64,000 bases of DNA from Mesorhizobium_K quangtriensis (GTDB taxonomy: Bacteria > Pseudomonadota > Alphaproteobacteria > Rhizobiales > Rhizobiaceae). How positions within the stretch are numbered: the first letter of the stretch is position 1; each line of letters opens with the position of its first letter. The stretch lies in the NCBI RefSeq assembly GCF_040081925.1, contig NZ_JBEBMF010000003.1, positions 62,001-126,000 on the forward strand, in the 5' to 3' direction. A model generated the notes under the pieces. That model saw nothing but the letters and a program-made list of their open reading frames with translations, made no database searches and was not told where the DNA came from. This document shows positions 1-7,566 of this stretch, one piece after another. Position numbers and translations under genes: made by a program.

Positions 1-573
1 CTGGCCCATGTTGGTGCGGACAACGTCAAGGGCGGCGAGGCCGAGGCACAGGCCATGGTCGACGCGTTCCCGAATGGCGCGAAGATCTTCCACCTGCAGG
101 GTCAGCCGGGCGCAGGCCCCGCCATCGACCGCAACCAGGGCGTCCACAATGTCCTCGACCCGATCAAGGACAAGTACCAGATCGTCTTCGAGCAGACCGC
201 CAACTTCGCTCGCGCCGAAGCCCTTTCGGTCACCGAGGCCGGCCTTGCCGCCAACGGCAAGCCGGACGCCATCATCTGCGCCAATGACGACATGGCGCTC
301 GGCGCGATGGAAGCTTGCGCGGCTCGCGGCTTCAACGACGTCAAGATCTACGGCTTCGACGCGCTGCCCGAGGCACTCGCGGCGGTTCGTGACGGCAAGC
401 TGGCCGGCACGGTCGAGCAGTTCCCCGGCGAGCAGTCTCGCACGGCGGTTCGCATTGCCGTGGCCTATGCCAAGGACAAGACCGAGCCCGCCGAGAAGGT
501 CGTGCTGCTGACCCCGATCGTCATCGGCAAGGACAATCTCGACAAGGCCGAGCGTCTGGGCGAGGCTGGCTAA
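1..573 (+). CDS. Sugar ABC transporter substrate-binding protein (5' truncated)
   Basis: The reading frame is open from the first base of the window, so only the C-terminal 190 residues are present. The segment reads as the second lobe of a type-1 periplasmic binding protein (family 4, ribose-binding-like): a DAIICANDDMALGAMEA stretch, then YGFDALPEAL and a hinge-return segment near GTVEQFP. It should bind a simple sugar or polyol in the periplasm and hand it to the permease encoded at 2297-3313. An RbsA-type ATPase gene begins 88 bases downstream, consistent with one operon. The exact ligand cannot be read from this fragment; the signal peptide and first lobe lie outside the window. Confidence 0.85.
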   Translation: MAHVGADNVKGGEAEAQAMVDAFPNGAKIFHLQGQPGAGPAIDRNQGVHNVLDPIKDKYQIVFEQTANFARAEALSVTEAGLAANGKPDAIICANDDMALGAMEACAARGFNDVKIYGFDALPEALAAVRDGKLAGTVEQFPGEQSRTAVRIAVAYAKDKTEPAEKVVLLTPIVIGKDNLDKAERLGEAG

Positions 574-661
574 GCCTCAGGCTCGAAACAACTGATGGCC
601 GACCTGCTTGCGGGCCGGCCGTCGTTCCGATGATTTCTGACGAAGCAGCAGGGAACGTCAC

Positions 662-2239
662 GTGTCTCCAGCGCTGGCCGCAAAGGCCCCGGCCAACGAT
701 GTGCTGCTTGCCGTAGAGGGCGTAAGCAAGCAGTTTTCTGGCGTCATGGCCCTGAACGACGTGTCGCTGAATGTGCGGCGCGGCGAGATTCTCGGTTTGC
801 TCGGCGAGAATGGCGCGGGCAAGTCCACGCTGCTGAAAATCCTGTCGGGGGTCCAGCCGCCGTCGAGTGGCAATATCGTCTTTGATGGTGCCGAATTCAT
901 GCCTGCCAGCCCGGAAGAATCCAAGCGGCTCGGCATCGTCACCATCTACCAGGAACTCAGCCTGATCCCGACCCTGACGGTCGCGGAAAACATCTTCATC
1001 GGCCGCGCGCCGCTCGGGCCGCTCGGTCTGCTGAGCTGGCGCAGGATGATCGAGGATTCGCGCCAGATCATCGCCCGCGTCGGGCTGACGGTCGATCCGC
1101 GCACGCCGGTCTCGTCGCTGTCGGTGGCTGAGCAGCAACTGGTCGAGATCGCGCGTGCGCTCTCGCTGGAAAGCCGTCTTATCATCATGGACGAACCGAC
1201 CTCGGCGCTGACGGAAGCCGAGGTGCAGCGCCTGCTGTCGATCATGGACAGGCTGCGCCAGGACGGCGTCGCCATCATGTTCGTCACGCACCGCCTCGAG
1301 GAGGCGTCACATATCTGCGACCGCATGACGGTGCTGCGCGACGGCCGGCTCGCCGGCCATCTTGAGCGCGAAGAAGGCAAGCCGATCGAGATCCCGAAGA
1401 TCATCGAGAAAATGGTCGGCCGCGCTGCTTCCGAGCTCTACGCACGGCCCGGAGAACGCCACAAAGCAGGCGAGGTCGTGCTCTCGGTCAAGGGACTTCG
1501 CACCGTCCGCGATCCCGAAGCGCCGCACGCAATTGTGCTCGAAGGGGTCGATCTCGACCTCAAGGCTGGCGAGATTCTCGGCGTCGCCGGACTGGTTGGC
1601 TCCGGCCGCACCGAGCTTGCGCGCGCCATCTTCGGCGCCGACAGGATCGCGGCAGGAACGGTCACGCTGAACGGCAAGCCGATCGCGCCGCAATCGCCGG
1701 CCGACGCCATCGCGCTCGGCATCGGTCTTGTGCCCGAGGACAGAAAGCACCAGGCGATTTTCGCAGCACTCGGCATCCTCACCAATTTTTCGGTCGCCTC
1801 GCTCGACCGCTTCAGCGGCGGACTCGGCTTCATGGCCGAACGCCGCGAGCGCGACGCTCTGGCCGAATACCGCAAGATGCTGTCGATCCGCATGGCCTCG
1901 CCCGAGCAGGCGATCGAGGGCCTTTCGGGCGGCAACCAGCAGAAAGTCATTCTCGCGCGCTGGCTGGCGCGAGACCCGAAAGTGCTGATCGTCGACGAGC
2001 CGACGCGCGGCGTTGATGTCGGCGCGAAGGCGGAGGTCCACCAGATCCTGGCGCAATTGGCCGAGCGCGGCATCGCCGTCATGGTGATCTCTTCGGAACT
2101 GCCGGAGGTGCTGGCCGTATCCGACAGGATCGTCACCATGCGGCGTGGCAGGATCACAGGGGAAATGCCGGCGCATGAGGCAACGGAGGAAAAGCTGATG
2201 GAGCTCATGGCGCTCGACAGGCAAAAGCATGTTTCCTGA
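662..2239 (+). CDS. Sugar ABC transporter ATP-binding protein, double NBD (RbsA/MglA type)
   Basis: A 525-residue cytoplasmic ATPase with two fused nucleotide-binding domains, as in RbsA/MglA/XylG importers. The first domain has Walker A GENGAGKST (residues 48-56), signature LSVAEQQLVEIARAL and Walker B LIIMDEPTSAL. The second has a degenerate Walker A (GLVGSGRTEL), signature LSGGNQQKVILARWL and Walker B VLIVDEPTRGVDVG. The start is a GTG; no better ATG lies nearby. It powers the transporter whose binding protein is upstream and permease downstream. The last codons and the stop lie inside a palindromic repeat (2226-2272), so the natural C-terminus may have been altered by that repeat. Confidence 0.93.
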   Translation: MSPALAAKAPANDVLLAVEGVSKQFSGVMALNDVSLNVRRGEILGLLGENGAGKSTLLKILSGVQPPSSGNIVFDGAEFMPASPEESKRLGIVTIYQELSLIPTLTVAENIFIGRAPLGPLGLLSWRRMIEDSRQIIARVGLTVDPRTPVSSLSVAEQQLVEIARALSLESRLIIMDEPTSALTEAEVQRLLSIMDRLRQDGVAIMFVTHRLEEASHICDRMTVLRDGRLAGHLEREEGKPIEIPKIIEKMVGRAASELYARPGERHKAGEVVLSVKGLRTVRDPEAPHAIVLEGVDLDLKAGEILGVAGLVGSGRTELARAIFGADRIAAGTVTLNGKPIAPQSPADAIALGIGLVPEDRKHQAIFAALGILTNFSVASLDRFSGGLGFMAERRERDALAEYRKMLSIRMASPEQAIEGLSGGNQQKVILARWLARDPKVLIVDEPTRGVDVGAKAEVHQILAQLAERGIAVMVISSELPEVLAVSDRIVTMRRGRITGEMPAHEATEEKLMELMALDRQKHVS

Positions 2240-2272
2240 AAGTGGTCCCCGGTTTCAGGATAAAGACATGCT
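2226..2272. repeat. Rhizobial-type intergenic palindromic repeat overlapping a stop codon
   Basis: Imperfect inverted repeat: outer arms AGCATGT (2226-2232) and ACATGCT (2266-2272), inner arms CCTGAAA (2235-2241) and TTTCAGG (2253-2259) around a short GC-rich loop. Its layout matches small palindromic elements common between genes in Mesorhizobium and relatives (recalled, not searched). It supplies the final codons and TGA stop of the ATPase gene and sits in front of the permease gene, where it could act as an RNA hairpin within the operon mRNA. Confidence 0.6.
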
Positions 2273-2296
2273 CAAGATCAATATGCGGAGGGCGCA

Positions 2297-3313
2297 ATGA
2301 GCAGCACGGTCGAACAGGGCGGGCGCGGTGGCGTCGATACGGCCAGGCTCCTCGTCAGCTTCGGGCCGCTGATCTTCCTCGCGGCGCTGATGATCGTCTT
2401 CACGATCATGAGCCCCAACTTCATCGATCCGCTGAACCTCTTCAACATCATGCGGCAGGTGTCGATTACCGGCCTGATCGCGCTCGGCATGACCTTCGTC
2501 ATCCTGACTGCCGGCATCGACCTGTCCGTCGGCTCCATGCTGGCGCTGTGCGGCATGGTCGCGGCGGTTGTGGCCAAGGGCGGTGCGGCGAACACCCTGT
2601 CTTTGTCGGCGGCGGGTGGCAGCGGCTATGGCTGGTTTGCCGCCCTTCTGGCCGCCGTGGCGGTGGGCGCGTTGGCCGGCTTCATCCAGGGCATGACGAT
2701 CACGCGGCTGAAGGTGCCGCCCTTCGTCGTAACGCTCGGCGGCCTCACCATATTCCGCGGCCTGACGCTGACCATTTCCAACGGCGGCCCGATCTCGGGC
2801 TTCGATTCCTCGATGCGCTGGTTCGGCAACGGCCTGGTCGGCCCCGTTCCGGTGCCGGTCATCATCTTCGTCATCGCCGCAGTTCTTTGCCATATCGTGC
2901 TGCGCTACACGCGCTATGGACGCGCGGTTTATGCTGTCGGCGGCAATGCGGAAGCGGCGCGGCTCTCGGGACTGCGCGTCGACCGCATCCTCGTGTCGGT
3001 TTATGTGATCGTTGGCTTCTTCGCTGGACTAGCGGCCTTCGTCCTCTCGGCGCGCCTCAACTCGGCTGAGGCAGTTGCCGGCATCGGCTATGAGCTGACA
3101 GTCATCTCGGCCGTTGTCATCGGCGGCACGTCACTGTTCGGCGGCATTGGCAGTGTCGGCGGGACCGTGGTGGGTGCGGCGCTGATTGGCGTTTTGCAGA
3201 ACGGCCTGCAGTTCAACAACGTGTCGTCCTACACGCAGTCGATCGTCATCGGCCTGATCCTGATTCTCGCCGTTGCGTTCGACCGCTTCCTGAAGTCGCG
3301 GGTGAGACGGTAG
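2297..3313 (+). CDS. Sugar ABC transporter permease (RbsC type)
   Basis: A 338-residue polytopic inner-membrane protein of the branched-chain/ribose permease superfamily, with about eight to ten hydrophobic segments and the family's conserved C-terminal GGTSLFGGIGSVGGT loop (residues about 275-290). It forms the membrane channel of the importer with the ATPase encoded just upstream and the truncated binding protein at the window start. The ATG follows a GGAGG-like ribosome site (around 2285). The next gene is convergent (LysR), so the operon ends here. The ligand is not identifiable beyond a simple sugar or polyol. Confidence 0.93.
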   Translation: MSSTVEQGGRGGVDTARLLVSFGPLIFLAALMIVFTIMSPNFIDPLNLFNIMRQVSITGLIALGMTFVILTAGIDLSVGSMLALCGMVAAVVAKGGAANTLSLSAAGGSGYGWFAALLAAVAVGALAGFIQGMTITRLKVPPFVVTLGGLTIFRGLTLTISNGGPISGFDSSMRWFGNGLVGPVPVPVIIFVIAAVLCHIVLRYTRYGRAVYAVGGNAEAARLSGLRVDRILVSVYVIVGFFAGLAAFVLSARLNSAEAVAGIGYELTVISAVVIGGTSLFGGIGSVGGTVVGAALIGVLQNGLQFNNVSSYTQSIVIGLILILAVAFDRFLKSRVRR

Positions 3314-3316
3314 GCC

Positions 3317-4222
3317 TTACGCGGCTTGCTCATAGTCCCTGAGCGCGGTCGAAAGTTGCATCGCGAACCGCGCCGACGCCACCGGCAGTGTGCGGCCGCG
3401 CATCTGGCCGAGGATGAGGTTGCCTGCCGGCAGGTCGCGCTCGGATATCGGTCGGTAGACGACTGACCTGTCGTCGATTGCGCGCAGTCCGATCGGTATC
3501 TGGAAGCCGATGACGTTCTCGTGCAGGACGTAATGCCGGATCATCTCGAAGCTTTCGGTTTCAACCACGGGCGAGACGCGGCGCGTGCCGCGACGGGCAG
3601 CGAAGTCGAGAAGGTGCCGGACGCCATATTGGGCCGAAGGCGCGACATGCGACGTGTCGAGGCAGTCGCGCAGCCTGATCTCCGACTTGCGCGCCAGCGG
3701 ATGGTCGGCCCGCATCACTACGTTGACTGCTTGCGGGATGACGTGCACCACCTCGAAATCGACGAGATAGACCGGCTCGAACACCAGTGCGAGATCGCTC
3801 GAATAGGACGCCAGTTCCTGCTCGGCCTGTGAGCGGTCGCGCACGTTGACCGAGAACGTGACGCCGGGGTGTTCGGCCCGATAGCGCGCGATCTCGCGCG
3901 GAAGGAAATAGGGCAGCAGCGCCTGAGAACAGGCGATGGAGACGTGGCCGCGCCGCTCGCCCGACAGGTCCGCGACCTGTCCCTGCACCCGCGAGAGGTC
4001 GGACAGCGTGGCGCGATAGTGATGTAGCACCAGTTCGCCCGCCGGATTGAGCCGCACACCGCCGGACCCACGCTCGAAAATCTCGGCCCCGAACTCGTCC
4101 TCGAAGCGGTTTATGCGCCGGTTGAGCGCCGACGCGGTGATGTTCATGTCTTCCGCCGCCCGGCGCATGGAGCCGGCGCGCGCCACTGCTTCGATAAGCC
4201 GGAATGTCTGCAGATGCTTCAT
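3317..4222 (-). CDS. LysR-family transcriptional regulator
   Basis: A 301-residue regulator with an N-terminal winged helix-turn-helix (about residues 1-60; MRRAAEDMNITASALNRRI) and a LysR effector-binding domain. The ATG at 4222 is chosen over an in-frame TTG six bases upstream because a GGAG ribosome site sits eight bases before it. The gene is divergent from the allophanate hydrolase gene, the classic LysR arrangement, so it probably controls that gene and perhaps the following transporter and hydrolase genes. Two dyads lie in the shared intergenic region. The effector is unknown; a ureide, biuret or allophanate is a reasonable guess from context. Confidence 0.9.
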   Translation of the reverse strand: MKHLQTFRLIEAVARAGSMRRAAEDMNITASALNRRINRFEDEFGAEIFERGSGGVRLNPAGELVLHHYRATLSDLSRVQGQVADLSGERRGHVSIACSQALLPYFLPREIARYRAEHPGVTFSVNVRDRSQAEQELASYSSDLALVFEPVYLVDFEVVHVIPQAVNVVMRADHPLARKSEIRLRDCLDTSHVAPSAQYGVRHLLDFAARRGTRRVSPVVETESFEMIRHYVLHENVIGFQIPIGLRAIDDRSVVYRPISERDLPAGNLILGQMRGRTLPVASARFAMQLSTALRDYEQAA

Positions 4223-4238
4223 GGACAAATCTCCAAGT

Positions 4239-4255
4239 GGTGCATTTTTTGCACC
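4239..4255. promoter_or_regulatory. Dyad in lysR-atzF intergenic region
   Basis: Perfect inverted repeat GGTGCA (4239-4244), five T, TGCACC (4250-4255), 17 bases upstream of the lysR start. Position and form fit a LysR-type binding site that could give autoregulation. It is not an NtrC site, whose half-sites run in the opposite order. Confidence 0.5.
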
Positions 4256-4311
4256 GCATTGGTGAAATCATAGCAATTTTCGCGAACGGGAAAAGCTGCA
4301 AGCTTCGGAGT

Positions 4312-4328
4312 GTGTCGGCAGCCGACAC
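4312..4328. promoter_or_regulatory. 17-bp palindrome just upstream of allophanate hydrolase
   Basis: Perfect inverted repeat GTGTCGGC-A-GCCGACAC ending 17 bases before the allophanate hydrolase ATG. It could be an operator, or an RNA hairpin close to the ribosome site, in the region shared with the divergent lysR gene. Confidence 0.45.
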
Positions 4329-4345
4329 CTCCATCCAGGGCGCAC

Positions 4346-6157
4346 ATGACGATCCAAGACCTTCCCTTCACGCTCGGTTCCCTGCGGCAGGCCTTTTCAC
4401 AGGGCACGCGGCCGGAAGAGGTGATCGAGGAAGCCTTTCGCCGCCTGAAAGCAGTCGCTGATCCCGGCATCTTCATCCATCAGGCGCGTGAGGCCGCGCT
4501 TGCGCAGGCGAAAGCGCTCGGCAAACCCGACGGACGTCCGTTCTGGGGCATCCCCTTCGCCGTCAAGGACAACATTGATGTCGCCGGCATGCCGACGACG
4601 GCGGCCTGCCCGGATTTTTCCTACAACCCTAAGGGCGACTCCTTCGTCGTCGAGCGCTTGAAGCAGGCCGGCGCGATCTGCCTCGGCAAGACCAATCTCG
4701 ACCAGTTCGCGACCGGACTCGTCGGCGTGCGCACGCCCTATCCGGTGCCGCGCAATGCGCTCGATCCGGAGATCGTTCCGGGCGGTTCGTCGTCGGGATC
4801 GGCGGTGGCCGTGGCGCGCGCTATCGCGGCGTTTTCGCTCGGTACTGACACGGCAGGATCGGGGCGCGTGCCGGCAGCACTGAATGGCATCGTCGGCCTG
4901 AAACCCACGTTGGGTAGCCTTTCGACAAGCGGCGTCTTGCCGGCATGCCGGACGCTCGACACTATTTCGATTTTCGCGATGACTGTCGCCGACGCGTGGG
5001 AGGTCTACGCGACCTCTGCCGCTTACGATCCGGCCGACGCCTATGCGCGAAAACTGTCGGAGCCGCGCCTGTCGCCGATGCCGCCCGACCTGCGCATCGG
5101 AGTCCCCAACAAGGCGACGCTGAAGACGTTCGGCGACACGGCGCAGCTTGCTGATTTCCGTGCGACCCTGGTGCGGCTGCAGGCCAACGGCGCGTCGATC
5201 GTCGAACTGGATTTCGAACCGTTCTACGCGGTCGCGCGCATGCTCTATGAGGGCGCCTGGGTTGCGGAGCGCGTCGCGGCTGTCGGCAAGCGGTTGACGA
5301 AAGCGCCGGGTACGATCCATGCGACCACGCGCTATATCCTTGAGCCCGGCCTGAAGCTCAGCGCGGTGGATGCGTTCCAGGGCATGTACCGGCTAAAGGA
5401 GCTGCAGCGCGTCTGCGATGAAGCGCTGGCCTCGGTCGATGCGCTCTGCGTGCCGACAGTCCCGACCTTCGTGACGATCACCGAGATCGCAGCCGACCCG
5501 ATCGGACCCAACGCACTGCTCGGCACCTACACCAATTTCGTCAATCTGCTCGACATGTGCGGGATCGCTGTCCCAACCGGCGCTCGCGCCGACGGCCGGC
5601 CAGGAAGCGCCACCTTCCTGGCGGCCGCCGGTCGTGATGGGCTATGCGCCGCGCTTGGCGCGTCCGTCGAGGCCGGCAGGCTTGGCGCGACGAACTGGCC
5701 GCGTCCATCGACGCAACCTGCAACGGCTGAGGCGGGGGCCGACGAAATCGCCATCGCAGTCTGCGGAGCGCATATGTCGGGCCTGCCGCTCAACCGCGAG
5801 CTTACCTCGCGCGGCGCACGCTTCCTGCGCGCCTGCCGCACCGCGCCGGCCTATGGCCTGCATGCGTTGGCGGGGGGGCCGCCGCAGCGGCCGGGTCTCG
5901 TCCGGCGCAGTGTAGGCGGTGCTGCGGTTGCGCTCGAGGTCTGGGCCCTGCCCAAGGCGCAGTTCGGCGATTTTATCGCGGGCGTTCCCTCGCCACTTTG
6001 CATCGGCAGCGTCGCGCTCGAGGACGATACGCTGGTCAAGGGCTTCCTGTGCGAGAGCCAGGGCCTGACGGGCGCGGCTGACATCACCACCTTCGGCGGC
6101 TGGCGCGCCTATCTCGATAGCCTGAACCGCAAGGAGGCTGTCGCCCGTGCGGTCTAG
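4346..6157 (+). CDS. atzF: Allophanate hydrolase (AtzF type)
   Basis: A 603-residue two-domain amidase-signature enzyme. The N-terminal domain carries the catalytic Ser-cisSer-Lys triad: K74 in VKDNID, S148 in GGSSSGSA and S172 in DTAGSGRVP; the Lys-to-Ser spacing equals that of AtzF. The extra C-terminal domain (about residues 465-603, ending FGGWRAYLDSL) is the allophanate hydrolase C-terminal domain, absent from plain amidases. AtzF deaminates allophanate to N-carboxycarbamate, which decays to ammonia and CO2, the final step of biuret, urea-amidolyase and s-triazine nitrogen release. The ATG at 4346 matches the usual amidase N-terminus. A biuret hydrolase gene lies 3.4 kb downstream, which makes allophanate the expected substrate. 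Confidence 0.92.
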   Translation: MTIQDLPFTLGSLRQAFSQGTRPEEVIEEAFRRLKAVADPGIFIHQAREAALAQAKALGKPDGRPFWGIPFAVKDNIDVAGMPTTAACPDFSYNPKGDSFVVERLKQAGAICLGKTNLDQFATGLVGVRTPYPVPRNALDPEIVPGGSSSGSAVAVARAIAAFSLGTDTAGSGRVPAALNGIVGLKPTLGSLSTSGVLPACRTLDTISIFAMTVADAWEVYATSAAYDPADAYARKLSEPRLSPMPPDLRIGVPNKATLKTFGDTAQLADFRATLVRLQANGASIVELDFEPFYAVARMLYEGAWVAERVAAVGKRLTKAPGTIHATTRYILEPGLKLSAVDAFQGMYRLKELQRVCDEALASVDALCVPTVPTFVTITEIAADPIGPNALLGTYTNFVNLLDMCGIAVPTGARADGRPGSATFLAAAGRDGLCAALGASVEAGRLGATNWPRPSTQPATAEAGADEIAIAVCGAHMSGLPLNRELTSRGARFLRACRTAPAYGLHALAGGPPQRPGLVRRSVGGAAVALEVWALPKAQFGDFIAGVPSPLCIGSVALEDDTLVKGFLCESQGLTGAADITTFGGWRAYLDSLNRKEAVARAV

Positions 6158-6296
6158 CGAACTCCTTCCGATGCGCCTCGACTGCCTATTTGGCGGGCTT
6201 CTCGCATGCGCCGCCGCACCAGCGGCAAAGGCCGCATTCAGCGGAATCCCAAGCTTAACAAATCCTTACAACACGGACTTTGCGAACCACGGGAGA

Positions 6297-6311
6297 TGGC
6301 ACGGGCTTTGC
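6297..6311 (+). promoter_or_regulatory. Sigma-54 (RpoN) promoter, -24/-12 consensus
   Basis: TGGCACG-GGCT-TTGC matches the sigma-54 consensus TGGCACG-N4-TTGC at every defined position, with the required GG-N10-GC spacing. Transcription should begin near 6323, giving a leader of about 36 bases before the binding-protein ATG at 6359. Sigma-54 promoters under NtrC control are typical of nitrogen-scavenging operons, which fits the downstream genes. No convincing NtrC dyad was found in the 140 bases upstream. Confidence 0.75.
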
Positions 6312-6358
6312 CTCCTCCTGGAAGAACCGGAACTCAACCCTAGCCGCTGGAGCCTCCC

Positions 6359-7462
6359 ATGTTGAAGTATTCGCTGAACAGACGTTCCCTCCTCAAGGCT
6401 GGCGCTGCCGGCCTCGCAGCCTCGACCCTGCCGTTCGGGCTGGCGCGCGCGCAGAACCCGATCGTGCTCGGCGCGGTCTATGTCGGCCCGCGCGACGACT
6501 TCGGGTGGAGTCAGGCGCATGCCGTCGCCATGGACGTGCTCAAGCAGGTGCCGGGCGTGACGGTCATCGAGGAAGAGAACGTGCCGGAGACGGACGCGGC
6601 CTCCAAGTCGATGGAATCGATGATCAACCTCGATGGCGCGAACCTCGTTCTCGCGACGTCCTTCGGCTACTACAATCCCTTCGTCCTCGAGATGGCGAAG
6701 AAGTATCCGGACGTACAGTTTCGCCATGCCGCGCCGCTGTGGAAGGAAGGCGATCCGACCAACGCCGGCAGCTATTTCTGCTACCTGAACCAGGCGCATT
6801 TCGTGAACGGCGTCGCCGCCGGCCTGTCGACGACTTCCAACAAGATCGGCTTCGTCGCAGCCAAGCCCATCCCGTCCGTGCTGTCGAACGTCAACTCGGC
6901 GCTGCTGGGGGCGCGGAGCGTCAACCCGAACGCCACCGTGCAGGTTATCTTCACCGGCGAGTGGTCGATGCCGGTCCGCGAGGCCGAGGCCGCCAACGCG
7001 CTTATCGACGCGGGCGCTGACGTCATCACCTGCCATGTGGACGGCCCGAAGGTCGTCATCGAGACGGCGGAATCGCGCGGCGTGAAGAGTTGCGGCCACA
7101 ACGCCAGCCAGGCGCCGCTCGCGCCGAAGGGCTTCATCACCGGCGCCGAGTACAAGTGGGAGACGATCTACAAGATCTACGCCGACCTGCTCGCCAAGGG
7201 AGAGGCGCTACCGAACTTCATCGCCGGCGGCTACCACAACGACATGATCCGCAACACGCCTTACGGCGCCGGCGCGACGCCGGAGGCGATCAAGGCCGCC
7301 GACGCGGCGATCGAAGGGCTCAAGGCCGGCAAGCCGATCTATGTCGGTCCGCTCAAGGACAACACCGGCAAGGTCGTGATCGAGGGCACCAAGGACAACT
7401 ACGATCCCGAACTCGACGGCATGGGCTTCCTGCTCGAAGGCGTGCAGGGCTCCATCACCTGA
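6359..7462 (+). CDS. BMP-family ABC transporter substrate-binding protein
   Basis: A 367-residue exported binding protein of the basic membrane protein (PnrA/Med) family. The N-terminus is a twin-arginine-type signal (NRRSLLKAGAAG, residues 7-18) with likely cleavage after ARA near residue 31. The mature part has the family's two-lobe pattern, with GANLVLATSFGYY and ADVITCHVDGPKV segments. BMP proteins usually serve YufPQO-type importers of nucleosides; beside biuret and allophanate hydrolases, a ureide or other urea-like nitrogen compound is the more likely ligand here (inference). It is the first gene after the sigma-54 promoter and is followed by a stem-loop before the permease genes. Confidence 0.9.
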   Translation: MLKYSLNRRSLLKAGAAGLAASTLPFGLARAQNPIVLGAVYVGPRDDFGWSQAHAVAMDVLKQVPGVTVIEEENVPETDAASKSMESMINLDGANLVLATSFGYYNPFVLEMAKKYPDVQFRHAAPLWKEGDPTNAGSYFCYLNQAHFVNGVAAGLSTTSNKIGFVAAKPIPSVLSNVNSALLGARSVNPNATVQVIFTGEWSMPVREAEAANALIDAGADVITCHVDGPKVVIETAESRGVKSCGHNASQAPLAPKGFITGAEYKWETIYKIYADLLAKGEALPNFIAGGYHNDMIRNTPYGAGATPEAIKAADAAIEGLKAGKPIYVGPLKDNTGKVVIEGTKDNYDPELDGMGFLLEGVQGSIT

Positions 7463-7470
7463 TCATCGAC

Positions 7471-7498
7471 AGGGGCGGCGGCATTTGTCGTCGCCCTT
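7471..7498 (+). terminator. Stem-loop after binding-protein gene (attenuating or mRNA-stabilising)
   Basis: A 12-bp stem with some G-U pairs, AGGGGCGGCGGC then loop ATTT then GTCGTCGCCCTT, nine bases after the binding-protein stop. There is no U-run, so partial termination or 3' protection of the binding-protein message is more likely than full termination; such hairpins often raise binding protein over membrane components. Confidence 0.5.
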
Positions 7499-7566
7499 GT
7501 ATCTGCGACCGAAAAAAGGGGTTCGGGGATGTGCATGGTCGGACAAATTCATAGCGGAGGCGCACG

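Noticed and set aside
4239..4255. NtrC binding site
   Set aside because: NtrC half-sites read TGCAC...GTGCA; this dyad has the halves in the reverse order.
6147..6365. 72-codon open frame between allophanate hydrolase and the binding protein
   Set aside because: It begins inside the allophanate hydrolase gene, runs through the sigma-54 promoter into the next gene, has no ribosome site and no recognisable domain.
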